DNA from: Anaerotignum sp.
GTDB taxonomy: Bacteria; Bacillota; Clostridia; Lachnospirales; Anaerotignaceae
Assembly (NCBI RefSeq): GCF_017483025.1
Contig: NZ_JAFUMA010000074.1
Location: 1-35,805, forward strand
Reading direction: 5' to 3'
DNA length: 35,805 bases
Shown: positions 1 through 6,987 of the stretch, piece by piece
Layout: each line of letters begins with the position of its first letter
Position numbering within the stretch: the stretch's first letter is position 1
Program-made: the position numbers and the translations under genes
Notes under the pieces: generated by a model
Told to the model about the DNA's origin: nothing
The model's input: the letters and a program-made list of their open reading frames with translations, nothing else
Database searches by the model: none

Positions 1-5
1 ATGAA

Positions 6-1400
6 TTATTTGTCCAGCTGAGGAGCAACGTCGTCCATCCATTTCATCAGACCGCCCATTTCTGCGTCTTTGTCCCAAACATATTTCTTTGTTTCGGAAT
101 CAACTACGCCGGACAGACCCAGCAGAGCAACCAGGTTAGGGATGATCATACATGCGTTCAGCATATCGGCTACGTTCCATACTACTTCCAGAGCAGCTAC
201 GCAACCAACGAATACTACCAGTGTCCAAGCCAGACGGTAAGGTTTGATAGCTTTAACGCCTACCAGGTAAACCCATGCACGTTCGCCGTAGTAAGACCAG
301 CCCAGGATTGTGGACCACGCGAATGTGATCAGACCGAATGTCAGAACTGCGGGACCGATAACGGGGATAGCACCAAATGCTGCGGATGTCAGATTAGCAC
401 CAACCAGACCTTCCATACCAACGGGGTCTTTGATCATGGAGGATACCAGACACAGACCTGTCATCAGACATACAACGATTGTATCCCAGAATACACCAGA
501 CATGGAAATCAGAGCCTGTCTGGAAGGGTTTCTTGTAGCTGCACATGCGTCTACGATAGGAGCGGAACCCAGACCGGATTCATTTGTGAACAGACCACGA
601 GATACACCGGCACGGATACATGCTGCGATTGTAGCACCAACGAAACCGCCGCCAACTGCCTGAGGATTGAAAGCACCCAGAACGATAGCTTTGAAAGCTG
701 CGGGGATGTATGCACCATTGATGATGCAGATGATCAGACAACCTGCGATATACAGACCAGCCATGAAGGGGATCAGTTTTTCACAAACTTTGGAGATAGA
801 CTGAACGCCGCCCAGGATAACCAGACCTGTCAGAATTGTCAGAACAACAGCTGTGATTGTTTTGGGAACACCGAATGTACCGTTTACGGATTCAGCGATG
901 GAGTTACCCTGTACCATGTTACCCAGACCGAAGCCTGCGAAACCTGTGAAGATTGCGAACAGAACGCCCAGCCATTTCTGACCCAGACCTCTTTCCAGAG
1001 CGTACATGGGACCACCGATGTAAGAACCGTCAGCAGCTTTTACACGGAATTTAACAGCCAGCAGACCTTCGGAGTATTTTGTTGCCATACCCAGCAGACC
1101 TGTCATCCACATCCAGAATACAGCACCAGGACCGCCTGTACCGATCGCTGTAGCTACACCTACGATGTTACCTGTACCGATTGTAGCAGCCAGAGCTGTT
1201 GCCAGAGCTGCGAAACCGCCGATATCACCAGATGCTTCTTTATCGGGTGTTACGGACAGCTTGATACCTGTAAATGTTTTTCTCTGAATACATTTTGTTC
1301 TGATAGACAGGTAAACGTGTGTACCTACCAACAGAACCAGCATAATGGGACCCCACAGGATGCCATTTGCAGCAGTTACAAAATTGTTAAAAGCTTCCAT
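6..1400 (-). CDS. Alanine/glycine:cation symporter, AGCS family
   Basis: 464-residue membrane protein, full length for the AGCS family (Na+ or H+ coupled uptake of alanine or glycine). The family signature is visible near residues 60-120: GDIGGFAALATALAATIGTG, then VGVATAIGTGGPGAVFWMW and GMATKYSEGLLAVKFR. About ten or eleven hydrophobic segments follow. The start is an ATG eight bases after GGGAGG. The stop lies six bases inside the window, so the gene is complete. Codon choice (GTT, GCT, CTG, AGA, few rare codons) looks like that of the ribosomal genes in this window and unlike the APC permease at 3956-5317. I infer high expression. The family is certain; the exact substrate is inferred from the family. 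Confidence 0.93.
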   Translation of the reverse strand: MEAFNNFVTAANGILWGPIMLVLLVGTHVYLSIRTKCIQRKTFTGIKLSVTPDKEASGDIGGFAALATALAATIGTGNIVGVATAIGTGGPGAVFWMWMTGLLGMATKYSEGLLAVKFRVKAADGSYIGGPMYALERGLGQKWLGVLFAIFTGFAGFGLGNMVQGNSIAESVNGTFGVPKTITAVVLTILTGLVILGGVQSISKVCEKLIPFMAGLYIAGCLIICIINGAYIPAAFKAIVLGAFNPQAVGGGFVGATIAACIRAGVSRGLFTNESGLGSAPIVDACAATRNPSRQALISMSGVFWDTIVVCLMTGLCLVSSMIKDPVGMEGLVGANLTSAAFGAIPVIGPAVLTFGLITFAWSTILGWSYYGERAWVYLVGVKAIKPYRLAWTLVVFVGCVAALEVVWNVADMLNACMIIPNLVALLGLSGVVDSETKKYVWDKDAEMGGLMKWMDDVAPQLDK

Positions 1401-2164
1401 TTATAATTCCCTCCCAATTATTAAATAGAGTATATAATTACGCGGCAGAATCTTTGTGTCTTTCCCTCGAAAACACGAGAACCTTTTTCCTATCCCCACG
1501 AAAAAACAGGAAAAATTTTTTTCTCAGAATTTTGAAGAAAATTCAACCAGATTCATTTACCTGCTATTATTTTACCTGATTTCTTCGAAAAAACAAGCAC
1601 TTTTTTATAGTAGTTCGTATGCTAACTTTACTTTTATTATCTATTTTAGCTATTTTTTATTAGATTATTTCACATTTTTTAGTATTATTTTAACAATATC
1701 GGCTAATGGAATTTGAGGTGCAAAATTTGTGTCAAAAGCAGTATTTTTAACGAAATATTAATATTCTTAACACTTTTTTTATGACATCAAGTACAAAAAA
1801 CACGGACTATTCTCCTAATTTTTTACATTTTCTAAACATCACGAGACCTTGCATTTTATACCATTTTTAAATTGTGCAAATTAACCACTCTTTCTATCTT
1901 CCATTTACAGGGTAAATTTACAATTTCTTCCATTTTCCTTTCAGAATCACTATATCCTCCAACATAACCAATTAAAATTATGTTAACTATGCGCATCAAA
2001 TTTCAAAGGTTCCGGTCTAAATATATCTTTCTTTCACATTTCATGCCAGAAAATAAAACACATTTTTATCACGCTTTATTCACAGATTTCAGCTAAATAA
2101 AATCTTATTTTATAAAATAAATCGCTTATTTCTCGTATTCATCCCGAAATCAGACTTTCCGGCT
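1401..2164. other. AT-rich intergenic region, no gene seen
   Basis: About 760 bases, very AT-rich, with no reading frame that looks like protein; the longest plus-strand frame is low-complexity Phe/Tyr/Ser. It must hold the promoter of the symporter. A TATACT lies about 30 bases before the symporter start without a convincing -35, and a lone TTGACA on the minus strand at 1730-1735 lacks a -10. I looked for the conserved cores of a glycine riboswitch, which often precedes such symporters in Clostridia, and did not see them. Confidence 0.5.
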
Positions 2165-2198
2165 AAAAAAAAGGAGCGATACCTCGTATCGCTCCTAA
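2165..2198 (-). terminator. Intrinsic terminator after the NifX-like gene
   Basis: Perfect 10-bp stem (GGAGCGATAC / GTATCGCTCC) with a 3-base loop, followed on the minus strand by eight T. It ends the DUF134-Mrp-NifX transcript. Confidence 0.93.
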
Positions 2199-2212
2199 AA
2201 TCTGTCCTTCTG

Positions 2213-2614
2213 TCAGTGACACTTCCCGCCGCAATGGTGGTCATGTTCGCTGCAGCCTTCGTGATCATGATCATGGTGATGATTACATTCCACTGCTGCA
2301 TTGAATTCCAATGTGCCACCCACATAAGCCTGTGCTTTTTCATCTGCATTACCACTTACGCCGCCGCACAGCTCAATACCCTTTGCCGCCAATGCCGCTT
2401 TCGCACCGCCGCCAATGCCGCCGCAAATCAAAACAGAGGCACCGTTCACCAACAGGAAATCTGCCAGCAGACTGTGACCGCTGCCCATTGTAGGCACGAT
2501 TTCTGTATCAACGATTTTTCCATCTTCTACAGTATAGAATTTGAATTCCTTTGTATGTCCAAAATGCTGGAACACTTCGCCATTTTCATGCGTTACTGCA
2601 ATTTTAGTTTTCAT
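2213..2614 (-). CDS. NifX/NifB-family (dinitrogenase iron-molybdenum cofactor type) protein with His-rich tail
   Basis: 133 residues. The first 100 match the small NifX/NafY-like fold: MKTKIAVTHENGEVFQHFGH start, the central GHSLLADFLLVNGASVLICGG and GGGAKAALAAKGIELCGGVSG. Family members bind metal-cluster precursors. The last 25 residues form a tail very rich in His, Asp and Cys (several HHHDHDHE-like runs, ending CGGKCH), most likely a metal-binding extension. The gene starts 19 bases after the Mrp-like gene with a good AGGAG site, so it is the last gene of a three-gene operon. No nitrogenase genes are present, so a role in nitrogen fixation is not supported; Fe-S or metal handling is inferred. 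Confidence 0.88.
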   Translation of the reverse strand: MKTKIAVTHENGEVFQHFGHTKEFKFYTVEDGKIVDTEIVPTMGSGHSLLADFLLVNGASVLICGGIGGGAKAALAAKGIELCGGVSGNADEKAQAYVGGTLEFNAAVECNHHHDHDHEGCSEHDHHCGGKCH

Positions 2615-2633
2615 CTCTTCTTCTCCTTTTCCC

Positions 2634-3461
2634 TTATCTCATCTTTTCCAGGAAATCTACCATGGGATTGAGCCATTCGCCTTCGTATTCTTCCGCTGCC
2701 CCTCTGTCACATTTTGCTGCAATGGCAGGATCAATGGGCAGCTTGCATACGACAGGGATGTTATGTTTTGCTGCAATCATTTCGATCTGGCTTTCACCAA
2801 AGATCTTATGGATACCGCCACAATCGGGACATTTGAAATAAGACATATTTTCCACAATACCCAGAATAGGTACATTCATCATCTGCGCCATCTTCACGGC
2901 CTTATCAACGATCATGCCTACCAGCTCCTGAGGAGATGTTACGATGATGATGCCATCGATAGCGATGGACTGGAATACTGTCAGGGGAACATCGCCTGTG
3001 CCGGGAGGCATATCGATGAACATATAATCCACATCGCCCCAAATAACGTCTTTCCAGAACTGTTTTACGGTATTCGAGATCACAGAACCTCTCCATACAA
3101 CGGGGTCTGTGTCATTATCCAGCAGCAGATTTACAGACATCATTTCGATACCCGCTTTGCTTTCACAGGGCAAAATGCCCAGATCATTGCCGTATGCCTT
3201 ATCTGTCACGCCAAAAGCCCTGGGGATGGAAGGGCCAGTGATATCCGCATCCAGAATCGCTGTCTTTTTGCCCCTTCTGTTTGTCAGCACTGCCATGGTG
3301 GAAGTTACCATGGATTTGCCAACGCCGCCCTTGCCGCTGACAACGGCGATCACCTTTTTGATATTGCTGTGTTCATTGGGGGGCACCAGAAAATCCGCAG
3401 GTTTACGGCTGCTGCAGTTAGAAGAGCAGCTCCCGCAGTTATGAGAACAATTTTCACTCAT
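2634..3461 (-). CDS. Mrp/NBP35-family P-loop ATPase (Fe-S cluster carrier)
   Basis: 275 residues, usual length for Mrp/ApbC. The deviant Walker A GKGGVGKS lies near residue 43. Switch motifs ILDADITGPS and IDMPPGTGDVPLT follow, then IVTSPQELV and a CPDCGG pair near residue 215 (the CxxC that holds a bridging Fe-S cluster in this family). The N terminus has six cysteines in about 15 residues (CSHNCGSCSSNC), as in NBP35-like forms. It lies in an operon between the DUF134 regulator (21-base gap) and the NifX-like gene. Fe-S cluster assembly or transfer in the cytosol is established for the family; the client here is unknown. Confidence 0.93.
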   Translation of the reverse strand: MSENCSHNCGSCSSNCSSRKPADFLVPPNEHSNIKKVIAVVSGKGGVGKSMVTSTMAVLTNRRGKKTAILDADITGPSIPRAFGVTDKAYGNDLGILPCESKAGIEMMSVNLLLDNDTDPVVWRGSVISNTVKQFWKDVIWGDVDYMFIDMPPGTGDVPLTVFQSIAIDGIIIVTSPQELVGMIVDKAVKMAQMMNVPILGIVENMSYFKCPDCGGIHKIFGESQIEMIAAKHNIPVVCKLPIDPAIAAKCDRGAAEEYEGEWLNPMVDFLEKMR

Positions 3462-3482
3462 TTGTATTCATCTCCTAAAAAA

Positions 3483-3836
3483 TCAAAATTCCTCTTTCTT
3501 GCAACAGATCTGTCCGCATTTCCGCCCGCATCCTGCATTCTCCCGCTGGCAAAGATCGATATCTCCGCCTTCGATGAACAGCGTCTTGCCATTCACCAAA
3601 GCATCCGCCAGCTTCCGCCGTGCGTCGTTATAGATCCCTTGTACCGTCGTCCGGGCAATTCCCATCTGTTCGGCACATTCCTCCTGAGTATAGCCTGCCA
3701 GATCGATCAGGCGAATGGTTTCATATTCATCCACCGCCATGATGATGCGTTCCTCGCCAATTTCACTGCCCATAGGAGCGAAACTATTGTTTCGGGGCAT
3801 CCCGCAGACACGTCTGCATTTCCTCGGCCTTGCCAT
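3483..3836 (-). CDS. UPF0251/DUF134 helix-turn-helix DNA-binding protein
   Basis: 117 residues. It starts MARPRKCRRVCGMPRNN, the conserved DUF134 opening, then DEYETIRLIDLAGYTQEECA and a sigma70 region 4-like helix-turn-helix (EQMGIARTTVQGIYNDARRK). The C terminus holds a cysteine cluster (CQRENAGCGRKCGQICC) that could bind a metal or an Fe-S cluster. It is the first gene of the operon with Mrp and NifX-like genes. Its promoter is flanked by two near-identical palindromes (separate entry), so autoregulation is likely. The family is often found with Mrp and NifX-like genes, but its DNA target is, as far as I know, poorly defined. Confidence 0.9.
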   Translation of the reverse strand: MARPRKCRRVCGMPRNNSFAPMGSEIGEERIIMAVDEYETIRLIDLAGYTQEECAEQMGIARTTVQGIYNDARRKLADALVNGKTLFIEGGDIDLCQRENAGCGRKCGQICCKKEEF

Positions 3837-3854
3837 AGAAACGCCTCCTTATTT

Positions 3855-3903
3855 TTGACATATGTTGCTTAGTATAGTATACTCCTATTTCGACATATGT
3901 CAA
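3855..3903 (-). promoter_or_regulatory. DUF134 operon promoter with twin palindromic operator candidates
   Basis: Minus-strand promoter TTGACA (3903-3898), 16-base spacer, TATACT (3881-3876). Two copies of TTGACATATGTYG in opposite orientation lie at 3855-3867 and 3891-3903, each centred on CATATG, 35 bp apart. One covers the -35 box; the other lies at about +2 to +15. This is the expected layout of a repressor operator pair. That DUF134 itself binds them is an inference. Confidence 0.75.
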
Positions 3904-3916
3904 TATTCTTTTCTAT

Positions 3917-3946
3917 AAAAAGAACCCCGAGCTGCTTCGCCCGGGG
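3917..3946 (-). terminator. Intrinsic terminator after the APC permease
   Basis: GC-rich hairpin CCCCG / CGGGG with a 12-base interior that can fold further, followed on the minus strand by a T-rich tract (TTCTTTTT). It ends right before the DUF134 promoter. Confidence 0.8.
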
Positions 3947-3955
3947 CCGGATTTC

Positions 3956-5317
3956 TTACATTTTTTCGTGCTTATAATTCTTTAACAGCATGCCGATCGC
4001 CATGATCACTGCATACATGATCAGATAATAAAGGACTGCTTTTTTCAAAGATACGATAGCCGCCAAAACCATGAATGCGCTGGCAATGATGCCAAGCAAG
4101 GGCGCAATGATACGATGAAACATGCTCATTTCCTTTTCTCTCATGATCTGCATGGCGAAAATAGGGATATACATGGCGTAAATCGTTACGATGGGCAATT
4201 CGGAGCTGTCAAAGCTAAAGATACCAAACCATGCCACAGGTGCCAGATTCGCACCATAGAAATAGGTCAGCCAAATCATCGCCATCATTACGCCGATCAG
4301 CGCAGAGTTGGTAGGCATTTTTGTCATGTCATCCACCACTTTGAATACATGGGGCATGGGGCCCACATCTCTGCTGCCCATAGCGTAAAAAGCTCTGGTA
4401 CATGCCATCATCAGCCCATTCAGCGTACCCAGACAGGAAATCACAACGAATACAAACAGCATTGTGCCGCCAAATTCCGTAAATACCGTAGAAAAAGCCA
4501 GTTTCGCGCCTGTTTCGCCGCCAGCCATCATGATTTCATTTTCGACAGCACCCGCCAGACCAATGTAATACAGCATATAAACCAATACAACAAATGCAGA
4601 GCCAAAAATCAGCGCCAGAGGCAGATTTCGTTTCGCATCCTGCAATTCTGCATTGATGGATGTGGCACAGATCCAGCCTTCATAGGCAAAGCATGTGCCT
4701 ACAACTGCCGTAAACAAAGGGTTTTCGTTGACGAAAACATGTGTTGCCACCGTTGTAAAATTCTTTACCAGAATACCATTTTTCAGGCCAAAGATGGTGC
4801 CAAAAATCGCCATCAGGAACAGAGGGATCAGCTTTGCCACTGTCGTTGACACCTGCAGCTTGCCTGCCAGTTTGGGTGCCAGTGCGTTGACCACATAGCT
4901 GCCCACCAGAAACAGACCTGCCAGCGTCATGACCTGAGGGCCAACGATCTCCCAGCCCATCAGCACACCAAAATATCTCGCCGCCACCCATGCTACTACG
5001 GATGTCATGGCAGGAAAATAGATCACCGCTGCAAACCAAGCAAAAAAATAAGCATATTTCGGGCCGACCAGCATTTCCGCATAGTCTACGACACCGCCAG
5101 CCTTTTCATGTTTTGTTGCCATAATGGCAAAATTATAGGCACAGATGATCATGACCAGACCACCCAGGAACCACGCCAGAATGCCCAGCGGCAGATTGCC
5201 GCCCGTAGCTATTAATACTTTCTCTGCTTTGAAAAACACGCCACTGCCGATCACAATACCAACGACCATGGCGATGGCTGTCAAAAGCCCATATCTCTTT
5301 TCCAAACCTTCATTCAT
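3956..5317 (-). CDS. APC-superfamily amino acid permease
   Basis: 453 residues with about twelve hydrophobic segments. The N terminus reads YGLLTAIAMVVGIVIGSGVF, the TM1 signature of the amino acid-polyamine-organocation superfamily (GxGIGSGIF type), followed by KAGGVVDYAEML. It resembles the SteT/LAT exchanger branch by eye. It appears monocistronic, with its own terminator downstream and a 5' leader holding two small hairpins. Substrate not determinable from sequence alone. Confidence 0.88.
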   Translation of the reverse strand: MNEGLEKRYGLLTAIAMVVGIVIGSGVFFKAEKVLIATGGNLPLGILAWFLGGLVMIICAYNFAIMATKHEKAGGVVDYAEMLVGPKYAYFFAWFAAVIYFPAMTSVVAWVAARYFGVLMGWEIVGPQVMTLAGLFLVGSYVVNALAPKLAGKLQVSTTVAKLIPLFLMAIFGTIFGLKNGILVKNFTTVATHVFVNENPLFTAVVGTCFAYEGWICATSINAELQDAKRNLPLALIFGSAFVVLVYMLYYIGLAGAVENEIMMAGGETGAKLAFSTVFTEFGGTMLFVFVVISCLGTLNGLMMACTRAFYAMGSRDVGPMPHVFKVVDDMTKMPTNSALIGVMMAMIWLTYFYGANLAPVAWFGIFSFDSSELPIVTIYAMYIPIFAMQIMREKEMSMFHRIIAPLLGIIASAFMVLAAIVSLKKAVLYYLIMYAVIMAIGMLLKNYKHEKM

Positions 5318-5341
5318 ATTTGTTCTCCCCTTTTTCGCTTA

Positions 5342-5370
5342 CACGCACATATGCGCCAACGCTGTTGCGC
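5342..5370 (-). other. Small hairpins in the permease 5' leader
   Basis: On the minus strand a CGC-AAC / GTT-G-GCG hairpin is followed at once by a GCGCATATGTGCG near-palindrome, upstream of the permease start. They match no riboswitch I know. A weak promoter (TTGATA, 17 bases, TAGGAC) lies upstream. Confidence 0.35.
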
Positions 5371-5449
5371 TTTGTCCTACAAAAGTAACATCTTTTTATC
5401 AAAAAAGCAACTATTCCATGGAAAACTCTTTGTTCTTTTTACCAAACAT

Positions 5450-5487
5450 AAGAAAAACTCCTCCTTATATTATAGGAAGAGTTTTTT
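5450..5487 (-). terminator. Intrinsic terminator after the alpha-hydroxy-acid dehydrogenase gene
   Basis: Stem AAAACTC / GAGTTTT, one mismatch, then TCCT / AGGA around an 8-base AT loop, with T-rich flanks on both strands. Confidence 0.75.
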
Positions 5488-5489
5488 GA

Positions 5490-6512
5490 TCATACGATTC
5501 GGATCTTATCACTTGTAATATCTGCTAGAGAAGCACAGTTCGTCATTGTCATGGCATCCTTCAGCTCTGCTTTCAGTTTTTCTGTATAAAGCTGAACACC
5601 TTCCGCACCGCCGCCGTAAGCTGCGATCACATAGGGTCTGCCAATCAGAACTGCATCTGCGCCCAATGCCAACATCTTAAACACATCATCCCCAGTACGC
5701 ACACCGCCGTCTACGAATACTTTCACGCTGTCTCCCACAGCCGCCTTGATCTCAGGCAATACTTCCGCTGTAGAAAGGCCATGATCCATCACACGGCCGC
5801 CATGATTGGATACTACGATGGCATATGCACCTGCTCTGACGGCTTTTAACGCCGCTTCTGCTGTCATGATGCCCTTTACCACAAAGGACAGTTCTGTTGC
5901 TTCCGCAATTTCTTTCAGCTCCGCTTCTGTTTTCAGCATCATAGGCGGGTTCGCCAGTCCCGCATGGGGCAGGCCTGCGCTGTCAATATCCATGGCAAAA
6001 GCGATGGGATGCACCGCTTCCACCTCTTTCAGACGTTCCTTCACCACTTCCACAGACCAGGGCTTCAAGGTAGGGATGCCCCAGCCATTGTTTTCTTTGA
6101 TAGCTTCCAGTGGTTCATAAAAATTTTCAGGCTTGGGGCCGCCGCCGCCAAAGGCAAGGATACCCGCCGCTTTCGCCCCGGGCATGACCGCATCGCAATA
6201 GAGCTTATCGGTCATATCTTCTGTATAGGCATAGGGGATCAGCCCCATGGGTGCTACGAAAATAGGTGCATCAAATTCTACACCAAAGAGTTCGATTTTC
6301 ATATCTCTTTCTTTATTTCCGCCAGTTACATCCATTTCCAGCTTTACATGCTCTGCCAGCCAGGCAAAATTCCGCTGGAACGTGCGGGAAGCCCCCTTTC
6401 CCGCAGGACCGGGCATCACGCCCTTGCAGGCGATACCGTTACATTCGGGGCAAACCTTGCATCTGGGCGCCATTCGCTTTCTTGCATTCTCCAAAACTTC
6501 CTGATATGTCAT
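5490..6512 (-). CDS. FMN-dependent alpha-hydroxy-acid dehydrogenase/oxidase family protein
   Basis: 340 residues from the ATG at 6512, chosen because GGGAGG sits eight bases upstream; a longer frame from a TTG at 6557 has no such site. The TIM-barrel FMN motifs are clear: FDAPIFVAPMG, IVVSNHGGRVMDHG (catalytic His within SNHGGR) and VFVDGGVRTGDDVFKMLALG followed by GADAVLIGRP (FMN phosphate binding). Family members oxidise L-lactate, glycolate or similar hydroxy acids. The N terminus carries CKVCPECNGIAC, four cysteines that classical lactate oxidases lack and that may bind a cluster. It is monocistronic with its own promoter. Substrate not determined; lactate is plausible given etfA in the window. 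Confidence 0.87.
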   Translation of the reverse strand: MTYQEVLENARKRMAPRCKVCPECNGIACKGVMPGPAGKGASRTFQRNFAWLAEHVKLEMDVTGGNKERDMKIELFGVEFDAPIFVAPMGLIPYAYTEDMTDKLYCDAVMPGAKAAGILAFGGGGPKPENFYEPLEAIKENNGWGIPTLKPWSVEVVKERLKEVEAVHPIAFAMDIDSAGLPHAGLANPPMMLKTEAELKEIAEATELSFVVKGIMTAEAALKAVRAGAYAIVVSNHGGRVMDHGLSTAEVLPEIKAAVGDSVKVFVDGGVRTGDDVFKMLALGADAVLIGRPYVIAAYGGGAEGVQLYTEKLKAELKDAMTMTNCASLADITSDKIRIV

Positions 6513-6557
6513 CTCCACAACCTCCCAAGATGTTTTTATTTTCATACTCTTGGGCAA

Positions 6558-6585
6558 ATCATAACATATCTTTTTCCCTTTGCAA
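6558..6585 (-). promoter_or_regulatory. Promoter of the alpha-hydroxy-acid dehydrogenase gene
   Basis: Minus strand TTGCAA (6585-6580), 16-base spacer, TATGAT (6563-6558), about 46 bases before the ATG. Confidence 0.65.
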
Positions 6586-6593
6586 ACAAGAAT

Positions 6594-6622
6594 TTGCTTT
6601 TCTTCCTCTAAAATGCTACACT
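6594..6622 (+). promoter_or_regulatory. Promoter of the small membrane protein gene
   Basis: TTGCTT, 17-base spacer, TACACT, 30 bases before the ATG at 6653. It is divergent from, and nearly back-to-back with, the promoter at 6558-6585. Confidence 0.6.
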
Positions 6623-6652
6623 AGAAAAAGTACATATCAAAGGAGGAACCTT

Positions 6653-6958
6653 ATGCTGATCTATGTCATTTTTATGGTGGCTATCGCCGTTTTTCTTTAT
6701 AAAGAAAGCATCAAACTATTGAAGGATGAATCCACACTTCTGAAAGAATTTTGCACTGACCCCGTTGCCAAGAAAACAGCCCTGAGCCTGATGCGAAAGG
6801 TGCTGCTTTCCGCCATCTTCAGTGCCGGCCTGATGCTTGCCTGCTTCGTCGTTACAAAAGCGACGGGCGTCATGCCAAAGCCCCTAGCTGCCATTTCCAT
6901 TCTCTGCTATACGGGCGGATTTATCTACGCCGTAATCAAGGCTAAAAATATGCATTAA
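6653..6958 (+). CDS. Small membrane protein of unknown function
   Basis: 101 residues from the ATG at 6653, which follows AAAGGAGGAACCTT. Three hydrophobic stretches are visible: about residues 2-16, 48-68 and 77-96, with a charged segment (KESIKLLKDESTLLKEF) between the first two. It is a lone plus-strand gene between minus-strand transcription units and shares a bidirectional terminator with the aldehyde dehydrogenase gene. I recognise no family. The clear ribosome binding site, promoter and terminator argue that it is real. Confidence 0.75.
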   Translation: MLIYVIFMVAIAVFLYKESIKLLKDESTLLKEFCTDPVAKKTALSLMRKVLLSAIFSAGLMLACFVVTKATGVMPKPLAAISILCYTGGFIYAVIKAKNMH

Positions 6959-6984
6959 AAAAAGAGTCCAAAAGGACTCTTTTT
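6957..6984. terminator. Bidirectional intrinsic terminator
   Basis: AAAAAGAGTCC / GGACTCTTTTT around an AAAA loop. It gives a T tract on both strands and separates the convergent small membrane gene (+) and aldehyde dehydrogenase gene (-). Confidence 0.92.
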
Positions 6985-6987
6985 AAT

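Noticed and set aside
1456..1716. 86-codon plus-strand frame in the AT-rich spacer
   Set aside because: Low-complexity Phe/Tyr/Ser/Leu sequence with no ribosome binding site; a product of AT richness.
1401..2160. Glycine riboswitch upstream of the symporter
   Set aside because: The conserved riboswitch cores were not found on the minus strand.
2541..3872. 443-codon plus-strand frame
   Set aside because: It is antisense to the Mrp and DUF134 genes, which have clear families and ribosome binding sites; the antisense protein has no domain and an odd His/Cys-rich composition.
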